Positions 52,987-62,724 of a stretch of 64,000 bases of DNA are shown here, one piece after another; the stretch's first letter is position 1; each line of letters starts with the position of its first letter. A program made the position numbers and the translations under genes. Below the pieces are notes generated by a model. The model searched no databases. It was not told the DNA's origin and saw only the letters and a list, made by a program, of their open reading frames with translations. This DNA is from an uncultured Ignavibacteria bacterium (GTDB taxonomy: Bacteria > Bacteroidota > Ignavibacteria > SZUA-365). The stretch is from positions 62,001-126,000 of the forward strand of contig CAJXVM010000006.1 of the NCBI GenBank assembly GCA_913061095.1. The letters run 5' to 3'.

Positions 52987-55900
52987 TCACTGGACGATCA
53001 CGATGCGGCGGAACACGTGGGCGCCCGCCGTCCGCAGATGAAGAATGTACGTGCCCGCGCGGAGACCGTCAACCTGCAGAACGCGCTCATGCCGCCCCGC
53101 CTCGAGCCGTCCGGATACGAGCATCCGTATTTCACGGCCGAGCAGATCGGTGAGCCGCAGATCCGCATGCCCGGAAGCGGGCAGTTCGAATCGGATGATC
53201 GCACTTCCGCGCAGGGGCTGCGGAGTGGGCGGATGCAGAACGGGTGCAGCCGGTACTGCCGGTGTCATGACGGACTGCGTACCACCGCTCACGCGGAAAC
53301 CGGTGTAGGTCGTGTACGCGTCGTGATACGCGAAGCCGTAGCTCGTAGCTCCTGCGCCGCGCACATCACTGGTCTCGATGCGGTTAATTCCGGTCGGCAG
53401 CCAGAGCCGCGCATACGCATATGCGCCGCCGCTGCCGGGCACGGCGGTGAACGCGGACGGCGACATCGGCTCGAAATTCACCGTCACCGCCTGCTCCCCG
53501 CCCCGCGGTACGACGAGATTGACGAAATTGCTGTCCAGCTGATCGCTGCAGGACAGAGTCGCGGGCAGACTGAAGGTCTCGCGCAACGGATTGCTGCCGC
53601 GTGATTCAAGATCGTGTCCGTAGAGCGTTTCATCGCGAAGGTTGCCGCAGAATGCCCAGTACCCGGTCATGCCGCTGCGGGCATGCTGCGGGATGCGGCG
53701 GTTCATGTTTTCGACGATCTGGCGCTCACTGCGCGGAAGCGCCCAGAGTCGGCACTCATCGAAATCGCCCCAGAAATCAGACTGTGACGCATCGTCATGC
53801 ACGCCGCCGAATGCGAGTCCTCCCTCTCCCTCGAATTGCGTTGCGGGGAAGGATGCCACGATTTCGCGCTGTCCGTTGAGATAGATCTCGGCCCGGCCGG
53901 CGGGACCATCGACAACCAGCGCCACATGATTCCAGATGCCCTGAAACACCGAGTTATCGGGAGTGGGATTGTACGACTGTTCGCCCGGCTTCTCGGTGAC
54001 GAATGCCAGGCGTCCGCGCATGAATTCATAGTCGAGCCGCCAGATCTCATCCTGTCCCGCGCGCCGCGACACCACCGTGCCGTCACTGTTCGCGCGCATC
54101 CAGAACTCCACGGTGAACACCGGCGCGGCCAGCCGCGGCGTGTCGTCAATCTGCAGCCACGACGCTGCGCTGACCTGCACGGCCTGGTTCGCCACGATGT
54201 CCACGTCCGCCACCAGCGTCCCCGCCGGAAAATAGTGGCAGCTCATATAGCGGTCGGTCGGTACGAGCAGCAGCATCGATCCGTCGCCATATTCGCTGTC
54301 GGGATGATCCCACAGCGCGGAGTTGGCGTACTGCGCGACCATGATGGGTTTGTCCGCTGTTATCACGGAAGGATCATACAGGAGATCTTCCTTCCATGAT
54401 CCCACCGCCGGAAGGATGAACGGCGTCCCGCTGCCGACGGTGACTGTCGTCTGTTCCTCCGTGGCCACAATGCGGTAGGTATCGCCGCCGAAGCGGGAGC
54501 GGAACGGGACGCCCACATACTCGGTACCGAGATAGCGGAGCGGTATCATCTGTTCTGCAAGCGGATTAAGAAAGCCAGAGGGATTCCCCCCCTGCTCCGG
54601 CACCCAGCCGGATTCCGCGCCTGAAAACACGGCGACTGGCCGGTCGGACTCTACGCGCGATCCCGTCAGCGATCCGCCAATTCCTGCAACGAACGCCTTG
54701 ATATAGTAAATCTCTCCCGCATCGAGTTCGACGGTAATCGGTTGTCCGTCCGGCATGCCGGTGGACGTGAATGCTGACGGTGTGATGGTCACCGTCGTGT
54801 TGTCTTCCGCAGCGAGTACGGAAAAATGCTCATGCACATTTGGGAAATTGTATCCGGCAGTGACATACCATGTGCCGAGCGCGTGGACGGGCAGGACGGT
54901 AAACGCATCTGTGTGCCGGTCGCGGAAATTCCCCGCGAACACGTGCACCGGACTGTCGCTTCTGATACGCACACCCTTGCGTGTTTCATATTCGGGGGTG
55001 ATCTGGTTGAGCGTGCGGTCCATTTCCACCATGCGCATGCCGCCCGCGGGGATCTGCACGGTTTGCTCGATATTGAAATCCGACCGCCAGATGGTCACCG
55101 TCGCCTGCTGCGGTGCGGAGATATAGATACGGAGGTTTTCCTGCGCCGCACCGACGAGGTCCGGCAGGAAGGTCAGCCAGAATTCCTGTCCCGCCGTGCT
55201 CACGCCGGGTTCGATACAGGGCTCCTGCGAGAACGGCGGCAGGATGACGGCGTTGCCGCAGGAGGACGAGGCTTCCGTCGCGGTCACCTGCACGGAATAC
55301 GGCGCCACCGTGTACGCGGGCTGGAGGATGCCGCGCACCGTCCAGTCCACCACCGTCCCCTCCCAGGGCGCGAGCGTGCCCGGCACGACCTGCTTTCGCG
55401 CCGTGCCCGACGCCAGTACCACCCCCGTTGGCAGCTGGATTTCCGCCATGAGACTCGTGAGCGGAGCGTTTCCGCTGTTGCTGACATAGGTGCTGATGGT
55501 GAATGGATCGGGCTCGTAGGCTGCCCCCTCCTCCGCGATCGAAAGCCGGATGGTATCGCCGCAGAACAGCGAGAGCGCGGGAGCACGGATCTGCGGGATG
55601 ACGGTGGACGCGCGACACTGCTCCGCGAGTTCGCTAGGTGTGATGATGCTGAAATCCACATCGACGGAAGTGGGACGGTCGACGGTGTCAGCCAGCAGCA
55701 TCCATTCGAGACGCGTCTGTGCGCCGGGATTCAGCGGTCCCGTGATTGTCTTAACGGCTGTTTCGCCGGATGCGAGGCGCAGCTCCGCGGGCAGCGTGAT
55801 GCGCACGTCAATGCCACTGACCGGAAGCGATCCGGTGTTGGTCACCACGGCGGATGCGGGAATCGGGTACGGCGCATAGGATGTGGAGTCCGGCGCGGGG

Positions 55901-56784
55901 ATCAGTGCAGGCAGCGCACAGGTCAGCGCGAGGTCGGAGAACGTGATGAAGCCGTAATCGCTTCGCACGCGCATTTCATCCCCCCCGGAAATTTCGCGGG
56001 CATTCCACTGCAGCAGCACGGCATCGTCGGTGATCGGAAGTCCCGACGGCGTGTAATCCCACCCGGCCGTGCCGAGGTAGCCGTTGAACTGCCAGTTTCC
56101 GGCCGTGAACACATCCGGCCGGTCGGCCGTACCGCCGCCGAGTCGTCCCCTGATCACATACGGACTCCCCTGCGCCGAGGCGCTGTATTCGGAAGGAACG
56201 GCCGCACCCTGCCACGCGCGTTCGTGTGTGACCGATGTCTGATCCGCACGCAGATCGACCGTATCGCGCGCGCCGATCATGATGTCGAACATCGTCAACA
56301 CGCCGGCCCGAACGCTGCGGCCGGAGAGATTCGTGAGCGTAATCACACTGTTGACGTAGGCGTAGTCGCCGTCCAGCGAAGGAATCAGTTCCTGTTCGAA
56401 ACGCAGGCTGTCCCCTGCCTGCCGCAGCACGGCAGTCACGCGGACGCGGTCGGAAAGCTCCTCGACTTCGATCCCGCGCATCGCGCGTGTCCCTTCCGGC
56501 GGTGCGGGCCGATGTAACAAATTATTTGTATATGTGTTATTTCCATAATGGATGTTTACGAATCCGGTCACACCTTTCTCACCGCGAAACAGCAGCGGCG
56601 TTCCGTCGGCGGACTCGATGCGGTACTGTCCGGTAACGCGTTCTACCTGCACGGCGATGACGCCATTGTCGGCGCGCGCGTAGGATGCATGCGTCCCCGT
56701 CTGAGCGGAGAGTCTGCACGCATTCGGAAAAAGAAACGGCGCAGCCAGCACCGGAAGCAGGATGGCGGTCAGAAAACGATGCAT
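52987..56784 (-). CDS. large T9SS-exported protein with IgGFc-binding-like and LamG domains
   Basis: A 1,265-residue secreted protein with signal peptide MHRFLTAILLPVLAAPFLFP. The N-terminal third is beta-rich with repeated CARDB/DUF11-like sandwiches (VVTNTGSLPVSGIDVRITLP, YVSNSGNAPLTSLMAEIQLP). A central domain resembles the IgGFc-binding N-terminal module (VHVFAGNFRDRHTDAFTVLP, LAAEDNTTVTITPS). A LamG/concanavalin-like domain follows (VFTVEFWMRANSDGTVVSRR, IWNHVALVVDG) and a T9SS type A domain closes it (PLRGSAIIRFELP, LRLTDLLGREIRMLVSG, RRIVIVQ). It is probably an adhesin or glycan-binding surface protein. It is the first gene of a coupled module with a barrel and a PorE-like lipoprotein. 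Confidence 0.88.
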   Translation of the reverse strand: MHRFLTAILLPVLAAPFLFPNACRLSAQTGTHASYARADNGVIAVQVERVTGQYRIESADGTPLLFRGEKGVTGFVNIHYGNNTYTNNLLHRPAPPEGTRAMRGIEVEELSDRVRVTAVLRQAGDSLRFEQELIPSLDGDYAYVNSVITLTNLSGRSVRAGVLTMFDIMIGARDTVDLRADQTSVTHERAWQGAAVPSEYSASAQGSPYVIRGRLGGGTADRPDVFTAGNWQFNGYLGTAGWDYTPSGLPITDDAVLLQWNAREISGGDEMRVRSDYGFITFSDLALTCALPALIPAPDSTSYAPYPIPASAVVTNTGSLPVSGIDVRITLPAELRLASGETAVKTITGPLNPGAQTRLEWMLLADTVDRPTSVDVDFSIITPSELAEQCRASTVIPQIRAPALSLFCGDTIRLSIAEEGAAYEPDPFTISTYVSNSGNAPLTSLMAEIQLPTGVVLASGTARKQVVPGTLAPWEGTVVDWTVRGILQPAYTVAPYSVQVTATEASSSCGNAVILPPFSQEPCIEPGVSTAGQEFWLTFLPDLVGAAQENLRIYISAPQQATVTIWRSDFNIEQTVQIPAGGMRMVEMDRTLNQITPEYETRKGVRIRSDSPVHVFAGNFRDRHTDAFTVLPVHALGTWYVTAGYNFPNVHEHFSVLAAEDNTTVTITPSAFTSTGMPDGQPITVELDAGEIYYIKAFVAGIGGSLTGSRVESDRPVAVFSGAESGWVPEQGGNPSGFLNPLAEQMIPLRYLGTEYVGVPFRSRFGGDTYRIVATEEQTTVTVGSGTPFILPAVGSWKEDLLYDPSVITADKPIMVAQYANSALWDHPDSEYGDGSMLLLVPTDRYMSCHYFPAGTLVADVDIVANQAVQVSAASWLQIDDTPRLAAPVFTVEFWMRANSDGTVVSRRAGQDEIWRLDYEFMRGRLAFVTEKPGEQSYNPTPDNSVFQGIWNHVALVVDGPAGRAEIYLNGQREIVASFPATQFEGEGGLAFGGVHDDASQSDFWGDFDECRLWALPRSERQIVENMNRRIPQHARSGMTGYWAFCGNLRDETLYGHDLESRGSNPLRETFSLPATLSCSDQLDSNFVNLVVPRGGEQAVTVNFEPMSPSAFTAVPGSGGAYAYARLWLPTGINRIETSDVRGAGATSYGFAYHDAYTTYTGFRVSGGTQSVMTPAVPAAPVLHPPTPQPLRGSAIIRFELPASGHADLRLTDLLGREIRMLVSGRLEAGRHERVLQVDGLRAGTYILHLRTAGAHVFRRIVIVQ

Positions 56785-57065
56785 AAACCCCTTTCGTCAT
56801 GAGTATCAAAAGAATATATCGCGCCCTCCCGTGGAACGCAATGGCGAACGGCTTCCCATCGCCATTCGCTGAACGGACAGATCCCGAGGGCGAGGTTCCT
56901 GCCCCGACACGCGCTGTGTCTTTTTCGCCATGGTGCCTCGGAGACGCTTCCACGGAAGGGGATTTCCCTTGCGCGTACATGCACCCTGAGTTATATTGGA
57001 GTATTCGGTGAAGACCGTGATTTTCGCGATATTCGAGCTATTCACACTGCCTGGAGGATAGAATT

Positions 57066-58625
57066 ATGAAGTTACGGCACCTGCTGTCTTTGACCCTTGT
57101 ACTGTCAATGAGCGTTGCCATGCTCCAAGCCGGACAGGGTGGTCCGGGGAACGGGGGCGTGCAGTTCATCACAAACAACGTCGCCGGGGACATCCAGCGC
57201 CTCGTCGGCGAGGAAGTCTGTTTCACGCTGACGGCCAAGGATGAAAACGGAAACGTGATCCGCAGCTGGGATCAGGTTGGCAGCCCTGTCACCCTGACGC
57301 TGAACAATTCAACTGCAAACACAGATACCAGCATGCAGTCCTGGAATGCCGATCCAGACGGCTACACATGGGCGATTCTCACACATAACGGGACGGAGCT
57401 TACCAAGATATCGGACAACGAGTGGTCCATTCCCGAGACCGATTTCGTGAACGGCGTCGCAGAGGTCTGTCTGATTCACACGAAGGCCGATACCGGCGTT
57501 TATGTCGAAATCACGCCCTCGCAGACCTTCCTGAACCAGGTGTCTCAGAGCATCGATTACATGTCGGATGAGATCACGAATTTCCTTGTCGACCTGACAT
57601 CGCAGGTCTCTCCCGACGATGCGGTATTCATGCTGCGGCCCTATGAGATCGTGGTTGTCGCTCGTGACCGCTATCTGAACTATTCCGACAAGATGATCAA
57701 GGCGCGTTTCTCGGCGCGTTTCCCCGGTGAATTCGACCAGCAGAGTCCGGGCCTCGCGGAGATATTCAGCGGCGAAGTGTTCCTGCAGGGCGTGACGGAT
57801 TACCTGGTGGCATCGCGCATCGAGCGCGAGAAGCCGGTCGAGTCGCAGATCATTACCGCATACGCGGCGGACGATCCCACGATCATGGGACAGACGGATC
57901 CCTACGAGGTGCTCTCCCATGAGCCCAACGCATTCAATCTGCTGGATCCGCCGGATCATTATTTCCTCAACCTGACCGGTGCATCCCAGACGCAGGATTT
58001 CACCTGGGAGCAGCCGAGTCCGCCGGACCCGTACTGGAACATTCAGATTTCCCGCTTCGATCCGGCCACGGTCTCCGATGAAGTGCTCTACGAATGGGTT
58101 ATCGTCGACAGCCTGAGCCTGACGCGCGCCGTGCGCATTGCATCGAACGACAACGGGAAAAATCCTCTGCTCACGCTCACGCATGGACAGCTGTGGGGCA
58201 TCATGCAGACCATCTCGGGCCAGAATGACGTTCTTCTGTATTCCCTGCTCTGGTATGTCAACGCCACTGACGGGCTGTACACGACGCAGAGCAATCCGCA
58301 GCCGGGACATTACCTGACGCTGAAGGCCGACCTGGTCGACGTGGACGACGCTCCGCGTCCGACGCAGCTCGCGCTCGAGCAGAACTACCCGAATCCCTTC
58401 AATCCGTCGACGAACATCACGTTCTCGACCACGCGCCGCGGCGCCGTGCAGCTCAAAGTCTATGACCTGCTCGGTTCCGAGGTCACGACCATCGTCGACC
58501 GCATGGTGGATGCCGGCACGCACAGTATCGTCTTTGATGCGAGCGAACTGCGCTCGGGTGTGTACGTGTACCGTCTCGAGGCGGAGGGCCGCGTGCTCAC
58601 GCGCCGCATGGTTGTCATGAAGTAA
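57066..58625 (+). CDS. T9SS-exported protein of unknown function
   Basis: A 519-residue protein from ATG 57066 with GGAGGA upstream and signal peptide MKLRHLLSLTLVLSMSVAML. The N-terminal half has an Ig-like strand pattern (VCFTLTAKDENGNVIRSWDQ, VTLTLNNSTANTDTSMQSWN); no catalytic motif is recognisable. The C-terminus is a typical type A sorting domain, LALEQNYPNPFNPSTNITF with VQLKVYDLLGSEVTTIVDRM and RRMVVMK. It stands alone with about 280 bp to the divergent T9SS gene; that interval holds no gene or motif I recognise. Possibly a structural or binding protein. Confidence 0.85.
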   Translation: MKLRHLLSLTLVLSMSVAMLQAGQGGPGNGGVQFITNNVAGDIQRLVGEEVCFTLTAKDENGNVIRSWDQVGSPVTLTLNNSTANTDTSMQSWNADPDGYTWAILTHNGTELTKISDNEWSIPETDFVNGVAEVCLIHTKADTGVYVEITPSQTFLNQVSQSIDYMSDEITNFLVDLTSQVSPDDAVFMLRPYEIVVVARDRYLNYSDKMIKARFSARFPGEFDQQSPGLAEIFSGEVFLQGVTDYLVASRIEREKPVESQIITAYAADDPTIMGQTDPYEVLSHEPNAFNLLDPPDHYFLNLTGASQTQDFTWEQPSPPDPYWNIQISRFDPATVSDEVLYEWVIVDSLSLTRAVRIASNDNGKNPLLTLTHGQLWGIMQTISGQNDVLLYSLLWYVNATDGLYTTQSNPQPGHYLTLKADLVDVDDAPRPTQLALEQNYPNPFNPSTNITFSTTRRGAVQLKVYDLLGSEVTTIVDRMVDAGTHSIVFDASELRSGVYVYRLEAEGRVLTRRMVVMK

Positions 58626-58690
58626 GGCAAAGAGAATGCCCGGAGGGGGCAGAGACAATCCCTCCAACAGCATACTTTACCCAAACGCAG

Positions 58691-58712
58691 GAGTCCGCCA
58701 TATGGCGGACTC
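58691..58712. terminator. perfect hairpin between convergent genes
   Basis: GAGTCCGCCA-TA-TGGCGGACTC is a perfect 22-nt palindrome lying 66 nt after the T9SS gene and 103 nt beyond the pta stop. It lacks a U-tract on either side, so it may be a weak terminator or an RNA-stabilising hairpin. Confidence 0.5.
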
Positions 58713-58814
58713 TTCGCGTTATATCACAGATTTCTCAAATGAAGTCAGATTGCACGGATTCAATTATCCGTGTCATCCGCATTGCCGTTTTCAATTCGTG
58801 CAATACGCCGCAGA

Positions 58815-59801
58815 CTAGACCGCACCCATGACGGCGTTGAAGACGGTGGTAACGACGATGTCGTTGACCGAGCAGCCGCGGGAGAGGTCGTAGGCCGGAC
58901 GGGCGAGTCCCTGTACGATGGGACCGAGTGCCTCTGCCCCGCCCATACGCTGTGCAATCTTGTAGCCAATGTTGCCTGCCTGCAGATCGGGAAAGACCAG
59001 GACGTTGGCACTTCCCGCGATTGCGCTGTCAGGCGCTTTTTTCTTGCCGATTGCCGGGACGACTGCGGCATCGAACTGCAGTTCGCCGTCGACTTTCAGG
59101 TCCGGACGCCGATCCCTGACGATGGACATCGCCTCTAGCACCTTGTCGATCAACTCATGCTGTGCACTCCCTTTCGTGGAAAATGACAGCATGGCAACCA
59201 GGGGCTCTTCTTCCGTCAATGCGCCGTAATTGTCTGCAGTGGAGATCGTGATGTCGGCCAGCTGCGATGCGTCCGGCAGCGGAAGCACTGCGCAGTCGGC
59301 GAAGGCATAGATCTTTTCGGGGAATTTCATGATGAACAGGCTCGACACCGTCTTGATGCCTTCCTTGAGACCGATGCAGTGGAGTCCGGCCTTGATCACA
59401 TCACCCGTCGTGGAGAGTGATCCAGCCACGCTGCCGTCGGCCATACCCTTGCGCACCATAAGATCGCCGAAAAACAGCGGATGATGCACGGTTTCCTTCG
59501 CCTTCTCCTCGGTCATGCCCTTGTGGCTGCGGAGTTCGAAATACGTCTGCGCGAAATCATTGATGTGATCGGACTGTGCCGGATCGACAATGTCGATGCC
59601 CTCGAGATCGACACTGGACGATGCAGCCGTGTCGCGGATATCCAGCTCCGCACCGACCAGTGTGATCTTCGCGAGTCCTTCATTTGTCACGATGCGCGCT
59701 GCCTTGACCGCGCGCTCATCCGTCGCATCCGGATACACGATGTGCTTGCCGAGATTTTTTGCCCGGGCTTTCAGGTCATCAATAAATGTTGCTGGGTTCA
59801 T
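58815..59801 (-). CDS. pta: phosphate acetyltransferase
   Basis: The 328-residue enzyme interconverts acetyl-CoA and acetyl phosphate. It is the short form with only the catalytic PTA_PTB domain: [80 protein letters not shown] and [20 protein letters not shown]. No ackA is adjacent. The ATG at 59801 is set against A/C-rich heptamer repeats (59801-59842) so that no Shine-Dalgarno is present upstream, which is unusual for the genes in this window. Confidence 0.94.
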   Translation of the reverse strand: MNPATFIDDLKARAKNLGKHIVYPDATDERAVKAARIVTNEGLAKITLVGAELDIRDTAASSSVDLEGIDIVDPAQSDHINDFAQTYFELRSHKGMTEEKAKETVHHPLFFGDLMVRKGMADGSVAGSLSTTGDVIKAGLHCIGLKEGIKTVSSLFIMKFPEKIYAFADCAVLPLPDASQLADITISTADNYGALTEEEPLVAMLSFSTKGSAQHELIDKVLEAMSIVRDRRPDLKVDGELQFDAAVVPAIGKKKAPDSAIAGSANVLVFPDLQAGNIGYKIAQRMGGAEALGPIVQGLARPAYDLSRGCSVNDIVVTTVFNAVMGAV

Positions 59802-59842
59802 GGGTTGTTGGTTTTTGGTTGTTAGGTGTTGGTTTCTGGTCT
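59801..59842. repeat. six degenerate 7-bp tandem repeats abutting the pta start
   Basis: Heptamers on the plus strand: TGGGTTG, TTGGTTT, TTGGTTG, TTAGGTG, TTGGTTT, CTGGTCT. They start at the first base of the pta ATG and fill its initiation region. Their phase and composition match those at 27677-27718. Confidence 0.85.
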
Positions 59843-59942
59843 CCTGCCGCGGTGAGGCGGGTTACAGATAAAATTACCGGAAAATCCGGGGAATGTGAAA
59901 TGGCTGTCAGGAGCGAGCCGACGATGCTCCGAGCCGTTGATG

Positions 59943-59963
59943 CGACGAGCCGTTGGCTCGTCG
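59943..59963. repeat. GAGCCGTTGGCTC-type palindrome
   Basis: CGACGAGCC-GTT-GGCTCGTCG is a perfect inverted repeat with a 3-nt loop, the inverse orientation of the copies at 27173-27216. A decayed copy (CCGAGCCGTTGATG) lies just upstream at 59929-59942. The interval 59843-60017 holds nothing else. Confidence 0.8.
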
Positions 59964-60017
59964 CTGCTGTCCGGTGATCCGGAACAGCCGGGAAGTCCAT
60001 GAAGGCTTCCGGTGTCC

Positions 60018-60048
60018 GGCTAACGGCTAACAGCTAACGGCCAACGGC
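60018..60048. repeat. four 7-bp tandem repeats spanning a stop codon (GGCTAAC)
   Basis: GGCTAAC, GGCTAAC, AGCTAAC, GGCCAAC, then GGC. The stop codon of the DUF4350-like gene (60034-60036, minus strand TAG) and its last residues AVGR are made of the repeat. Confidence 0.8.
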
Positions 60049-60960
60049 ATCCTGTTTGGCCAGCCAGCGGATGATATTGACGAGCAGCGGCGCGGCGTGT
60101 TCGCCTCCCGGAGCATTGAGTCCCATGGGCATGCGATTCGCGCCCGAGACCTGTGCGGTGAACATGGCGGCTTCGCCGAAGACGACGATGCGTCCCCTGC
60201 CGTATTCCAGCGCCGCTCCCTGCCGCCATCCCTCCACATTTGTACGCGGCGTGCTGTCGTGAAACACCCATGCGGTATCCGGCTCGACGGAAAAGATATT
60301 CGCGCCGAACACCAGCAGCGGAGTGTGTTCTCCCTCGATGCGGAAGGCCGATCCGGTGAAGGTCACCACCGAATCTACGCGTCGCCCATCGAGCGGTGTA
60401 TCGGTGATCCAGTGCGGCCGCACGGCGTCATGCATGCGCGTGAACATCATGCCGCGGGCGGGACGTCCCTCGTACCATGCAAAACCGTTGCTGAAATGAA
60501 TACCGAAACGCAACGCCAGACTGTCTATCGCACCGGGCATCGGCATGTGATCAACGATGAGAAACAGCGAGCCGCCTTCGCGAATCCATACCGCGAGATC
60601 GTCGATCTCCTCGACGGTGAACGCATTGTCGATCGGATGATGCCATTGCCTATCATCCGCGTTTCTCTCACCCAGCGCATTGGCGATGACAAAGATGTCG
60701 GCAGCCGACAGCACCGGGAGCGACACCGGCTGCGTGCTCGGAAGAACGGTGCACCCGTGTCCGCGCAGAAATTCCGCGAAGGTGCGGTAGCGTCCCTCGG
60801 CCGTATGATAATTGTGATGCGCCTCGTCGATCAGGATCACCGGTCCGGCGCCTTCCGCGAACGCGGTCTCTCCCACCGGGGGAATGAAATTCTCCGCTCC
60901 CGTCTGCTGGGCATGCGCACATGCCGCGATCAGGAGCAGAATGACTGTGAGGTGTTTCAT
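60034..60960 (-). CDS. exported DUF4350/amidotransferase-like protein
   Basis: A 308-residue protein with signal peptide MKHLTVILLLIAACAHAQ. The mature part resembles class-I glutamine-amidotransferase-like folds of the DUF4350 kind: VILIDEAHHNYHT, an AADIFVIANALG strand, DLAVWIREGGSLFLIVDHMP and GRGRIVVFGEAAMFTAQV. No nucleophilic elbow cysteine is evident, so it is probably non-catalytic or binding. The last residues and stop are encoded by 7-bp repeats (60018-60048), suggesting that the end has been remodelled. It is divergent from gpmI, 136 bp away. Confidence 0.72.
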   Translation of the reverse strand: MKHLTVILLLIAACAHAQQTGAENFIPPVGETAFAEGAGPVILIDEAHHNYHTAEGRYRTFAEFLRGHGCTVLPSTQPVSLPVLSAADIFVIANALGERNADDRQWHHPIDNAFTVEEIDDLAVWIREGGSLFLIVDHMPMPGAIDSLALRFGIHFSNGFAWYEGRPARGMMFTRMHDAVRPHWITDTPLDGRRVDSVVTFTGSAFRIEGEHTPLLVFGANIFSVEPDTAWVFHDSTPRTNVEGWRQGAALEYGRGRIVVFGEAAMFTAQVSGANRMPMGLNAPGGEHAAPLLVNIIRWLAKQDAVGR

Positions 60961-61096
60961 CGAACGCTTCTCTCTGTTGCGGCGTTTTGATGAAAGATAG
61001 GGATTGCCGCGTTGTGACGGAAAACACGGCTCCCATGCGCGGACGGAATTTGTTACATTGCGTTGATATTCGACGCATCATCGGAAAAGGACGAAT

Positions 61097-62719
61097 ATGA
61101 TACTGACACTCAAGAAACTCGAATCCTGTGTGCCCCCCGAGGGACCGCTGCTCCTGATCATCATGGATGGCTACGGCGTCGGACGGGAGTACGGAGGAAA
61201 CGCGATATACAAGGCGAACAAACCGCATCTCGACCGGTATTTTGCTGAGGGACTGTACACGCAGCTCAAGGCGCATGGTCCGGCTGTCGGGCTTCCGACA
61301 GATGACGACATGGGCAACAGCGAGGTCGGACATAACGCACTCGGAGCGGGACGCGTGTTCGCGCAGGGCGCCAAGCTCGTCAACAAGGCTATCGCCAACG
61401 GTGATATTTTCAATACCGCCCTGTGGAAATCCATGATGGATAAGCACCGCGAAAGCGACACACTGCATTTCATCGGGCTGCTTTCGGACGGGAACGTGCA
61501 CTCGCACATCAATCATCTATACGCGATGATCGATCGTGCACTTGAGGATGGCGTCAAGACGGTGCGCGTACATGCGCTGCTTGACGGACGCGACGTCGAC
61601 GAGAAATCCGCTTTGCGCTACGTCGAGCCGCTCGAAGAGAAGCTCGCCTCCATCTCGGGGCGCGAAGGATATGACTACCGCATCGCATCGGGCGGCGGAC
61701 GCATGAAGGTCACCATGGACCGCTACAACGCCGACTGGGATGTTGTGCGCCGGGGATACGACGCCCACGTGCTCGGCAAGGCCCGTGCCTTTCCGAGCGC
61801 CAGCGAGGCAATCCGCACGTACTATGACGAGGATCCGGAGATCACGGATCAGTATCTCGACTCCTTCGTCGTAGAGGAAAACGGCGAACCGGTCGGCCGC
61901 ATCATCGACGGCGACTCGGTGATCTTCTTCAATTTCCGCGGCGACCGCGCCATCGAGATTTCGCGCGCGCTGACGGAGAAGGATTTCGACGAGTTTGATC
62001 GCGGCCCCCTTCCCGAAATCACCTACGCCGGGATGATGGAGTATGACGGTGACATGCATATTCCCGAGAAGTACCTCGTCGAACCGCCCAGCATAGACCG
62101 CACTATCGGACAGTATCTCTGCGCCGAAGGCGTGCGCTCATTCGCCATATCCGAAACACAGAAATACGGGCATGTCACCTATTTCTGGAACGGCAACAAT
62201 TCCGGGTACATCGACGAGAATCTCGAAACCTACGTGGAGATTCCGTCCGACAAAATCGAGTTCGACAAGGCACCCATGATGAAGGCTCCGGAAATCACGG
62301 ATCGATCGCTCGAACTGCTGGGAGAGGATTACCGTTTCGGACGCATCAATTTCGCAAACGGCGACATGGTCGGACACAGCGGCAGGCTGGAACCGGCGAT
62401 CATCGCGGTCGAAACGGTGGATGCGGCTGTGGGCCGGCTTGTCGAAAGAGTGATGAAGTTGAATGGCGTCGTCATCATCACGGCGGATCACGGTAACTCG
62501 GATGAGATGTTCACCGAAAAGAACGGCGAGCGTGTGCCGAAGACCAGTCACACGCTGAATCCCGTGCCCTTCTGCATTCTCGACAGCCGCGAACAGCGTC
62601 CGTACGAGCTTGCCGACGTGGATAATCCGGGTCTCGCCAATGTGGCCGCGACAATCATGAATCTGCTCGGCTACGAAGCCCCGTCGGATTATGAGCCGTC
62701 GCTGATTCGGATGAAGTAA
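61097..62719 (+). CDS. gpmI: 2,3-bisphosphoglycerate-independent phosphoglycerate mutase
   Basis: The 540-residue glycolytic enzyme interconverts 3- and 2-phosphoglycerate. It has the alkaline-phosphatase-like metal site: LLIIMDGYGVG (Asp24), the catalytic serine in DMGNSEVGHNALG (Ser75), LHFIGLLSDGNVHSH, ALLDGRDV, NFRGDRA and IITADHGNSDEM. Manganese is the usual metal. ATG 61097 has AAAAGGACGA upstream. It is followed 5 nt later by the NFACT-family gene. Confidence 0.95.
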   Translation: MILTLKKLESCVPPEGPLLLIIMDGYGVGREYGGNAIYKANKPHLDRYFAEGLYTQLKAHGPAVGLPTDDDMGNSEVGHNALGAGRVFAQGAKLVNKAIANGDIFNTALWKSMMDKHRESDTLHFIGLLSDGNVHSHINHLYAMIDRALEDGVKTVRVHALLDGRDVDEKSALRYVEPLEEKLASISGREGYDYRIASGGGRMKVTMDRYNADWDVVRRGYDAHVLGKARAFPSASEAIRTYYDEDPEITDQYLDSFVVEENGEPVGRIIDGDSVIFFNFRGDRAIEISRALTEKDFDEFDRGPLPEITYAGMMEYDGDMHIPEKYLVEPPSIDRTIGQYLCAEGVRSFAISETQKYGHVTYFWNGNNSGYIDENLETYVEIPSDKIEFDKAPMMKAPEITDRSLELLGEDYRFGRINFANGDMVGHSGRLEPAIIAVETVDAAVGRLVERVMKLNGVVIITADHGNSDEMFTEKNGERVPKTSHTLNPVPFCILDSREQRPYELADVDNPGLANVAATIMNLLGYEAPSDYEPSLIRMK

Positions 62720-62724
62720 CACCG

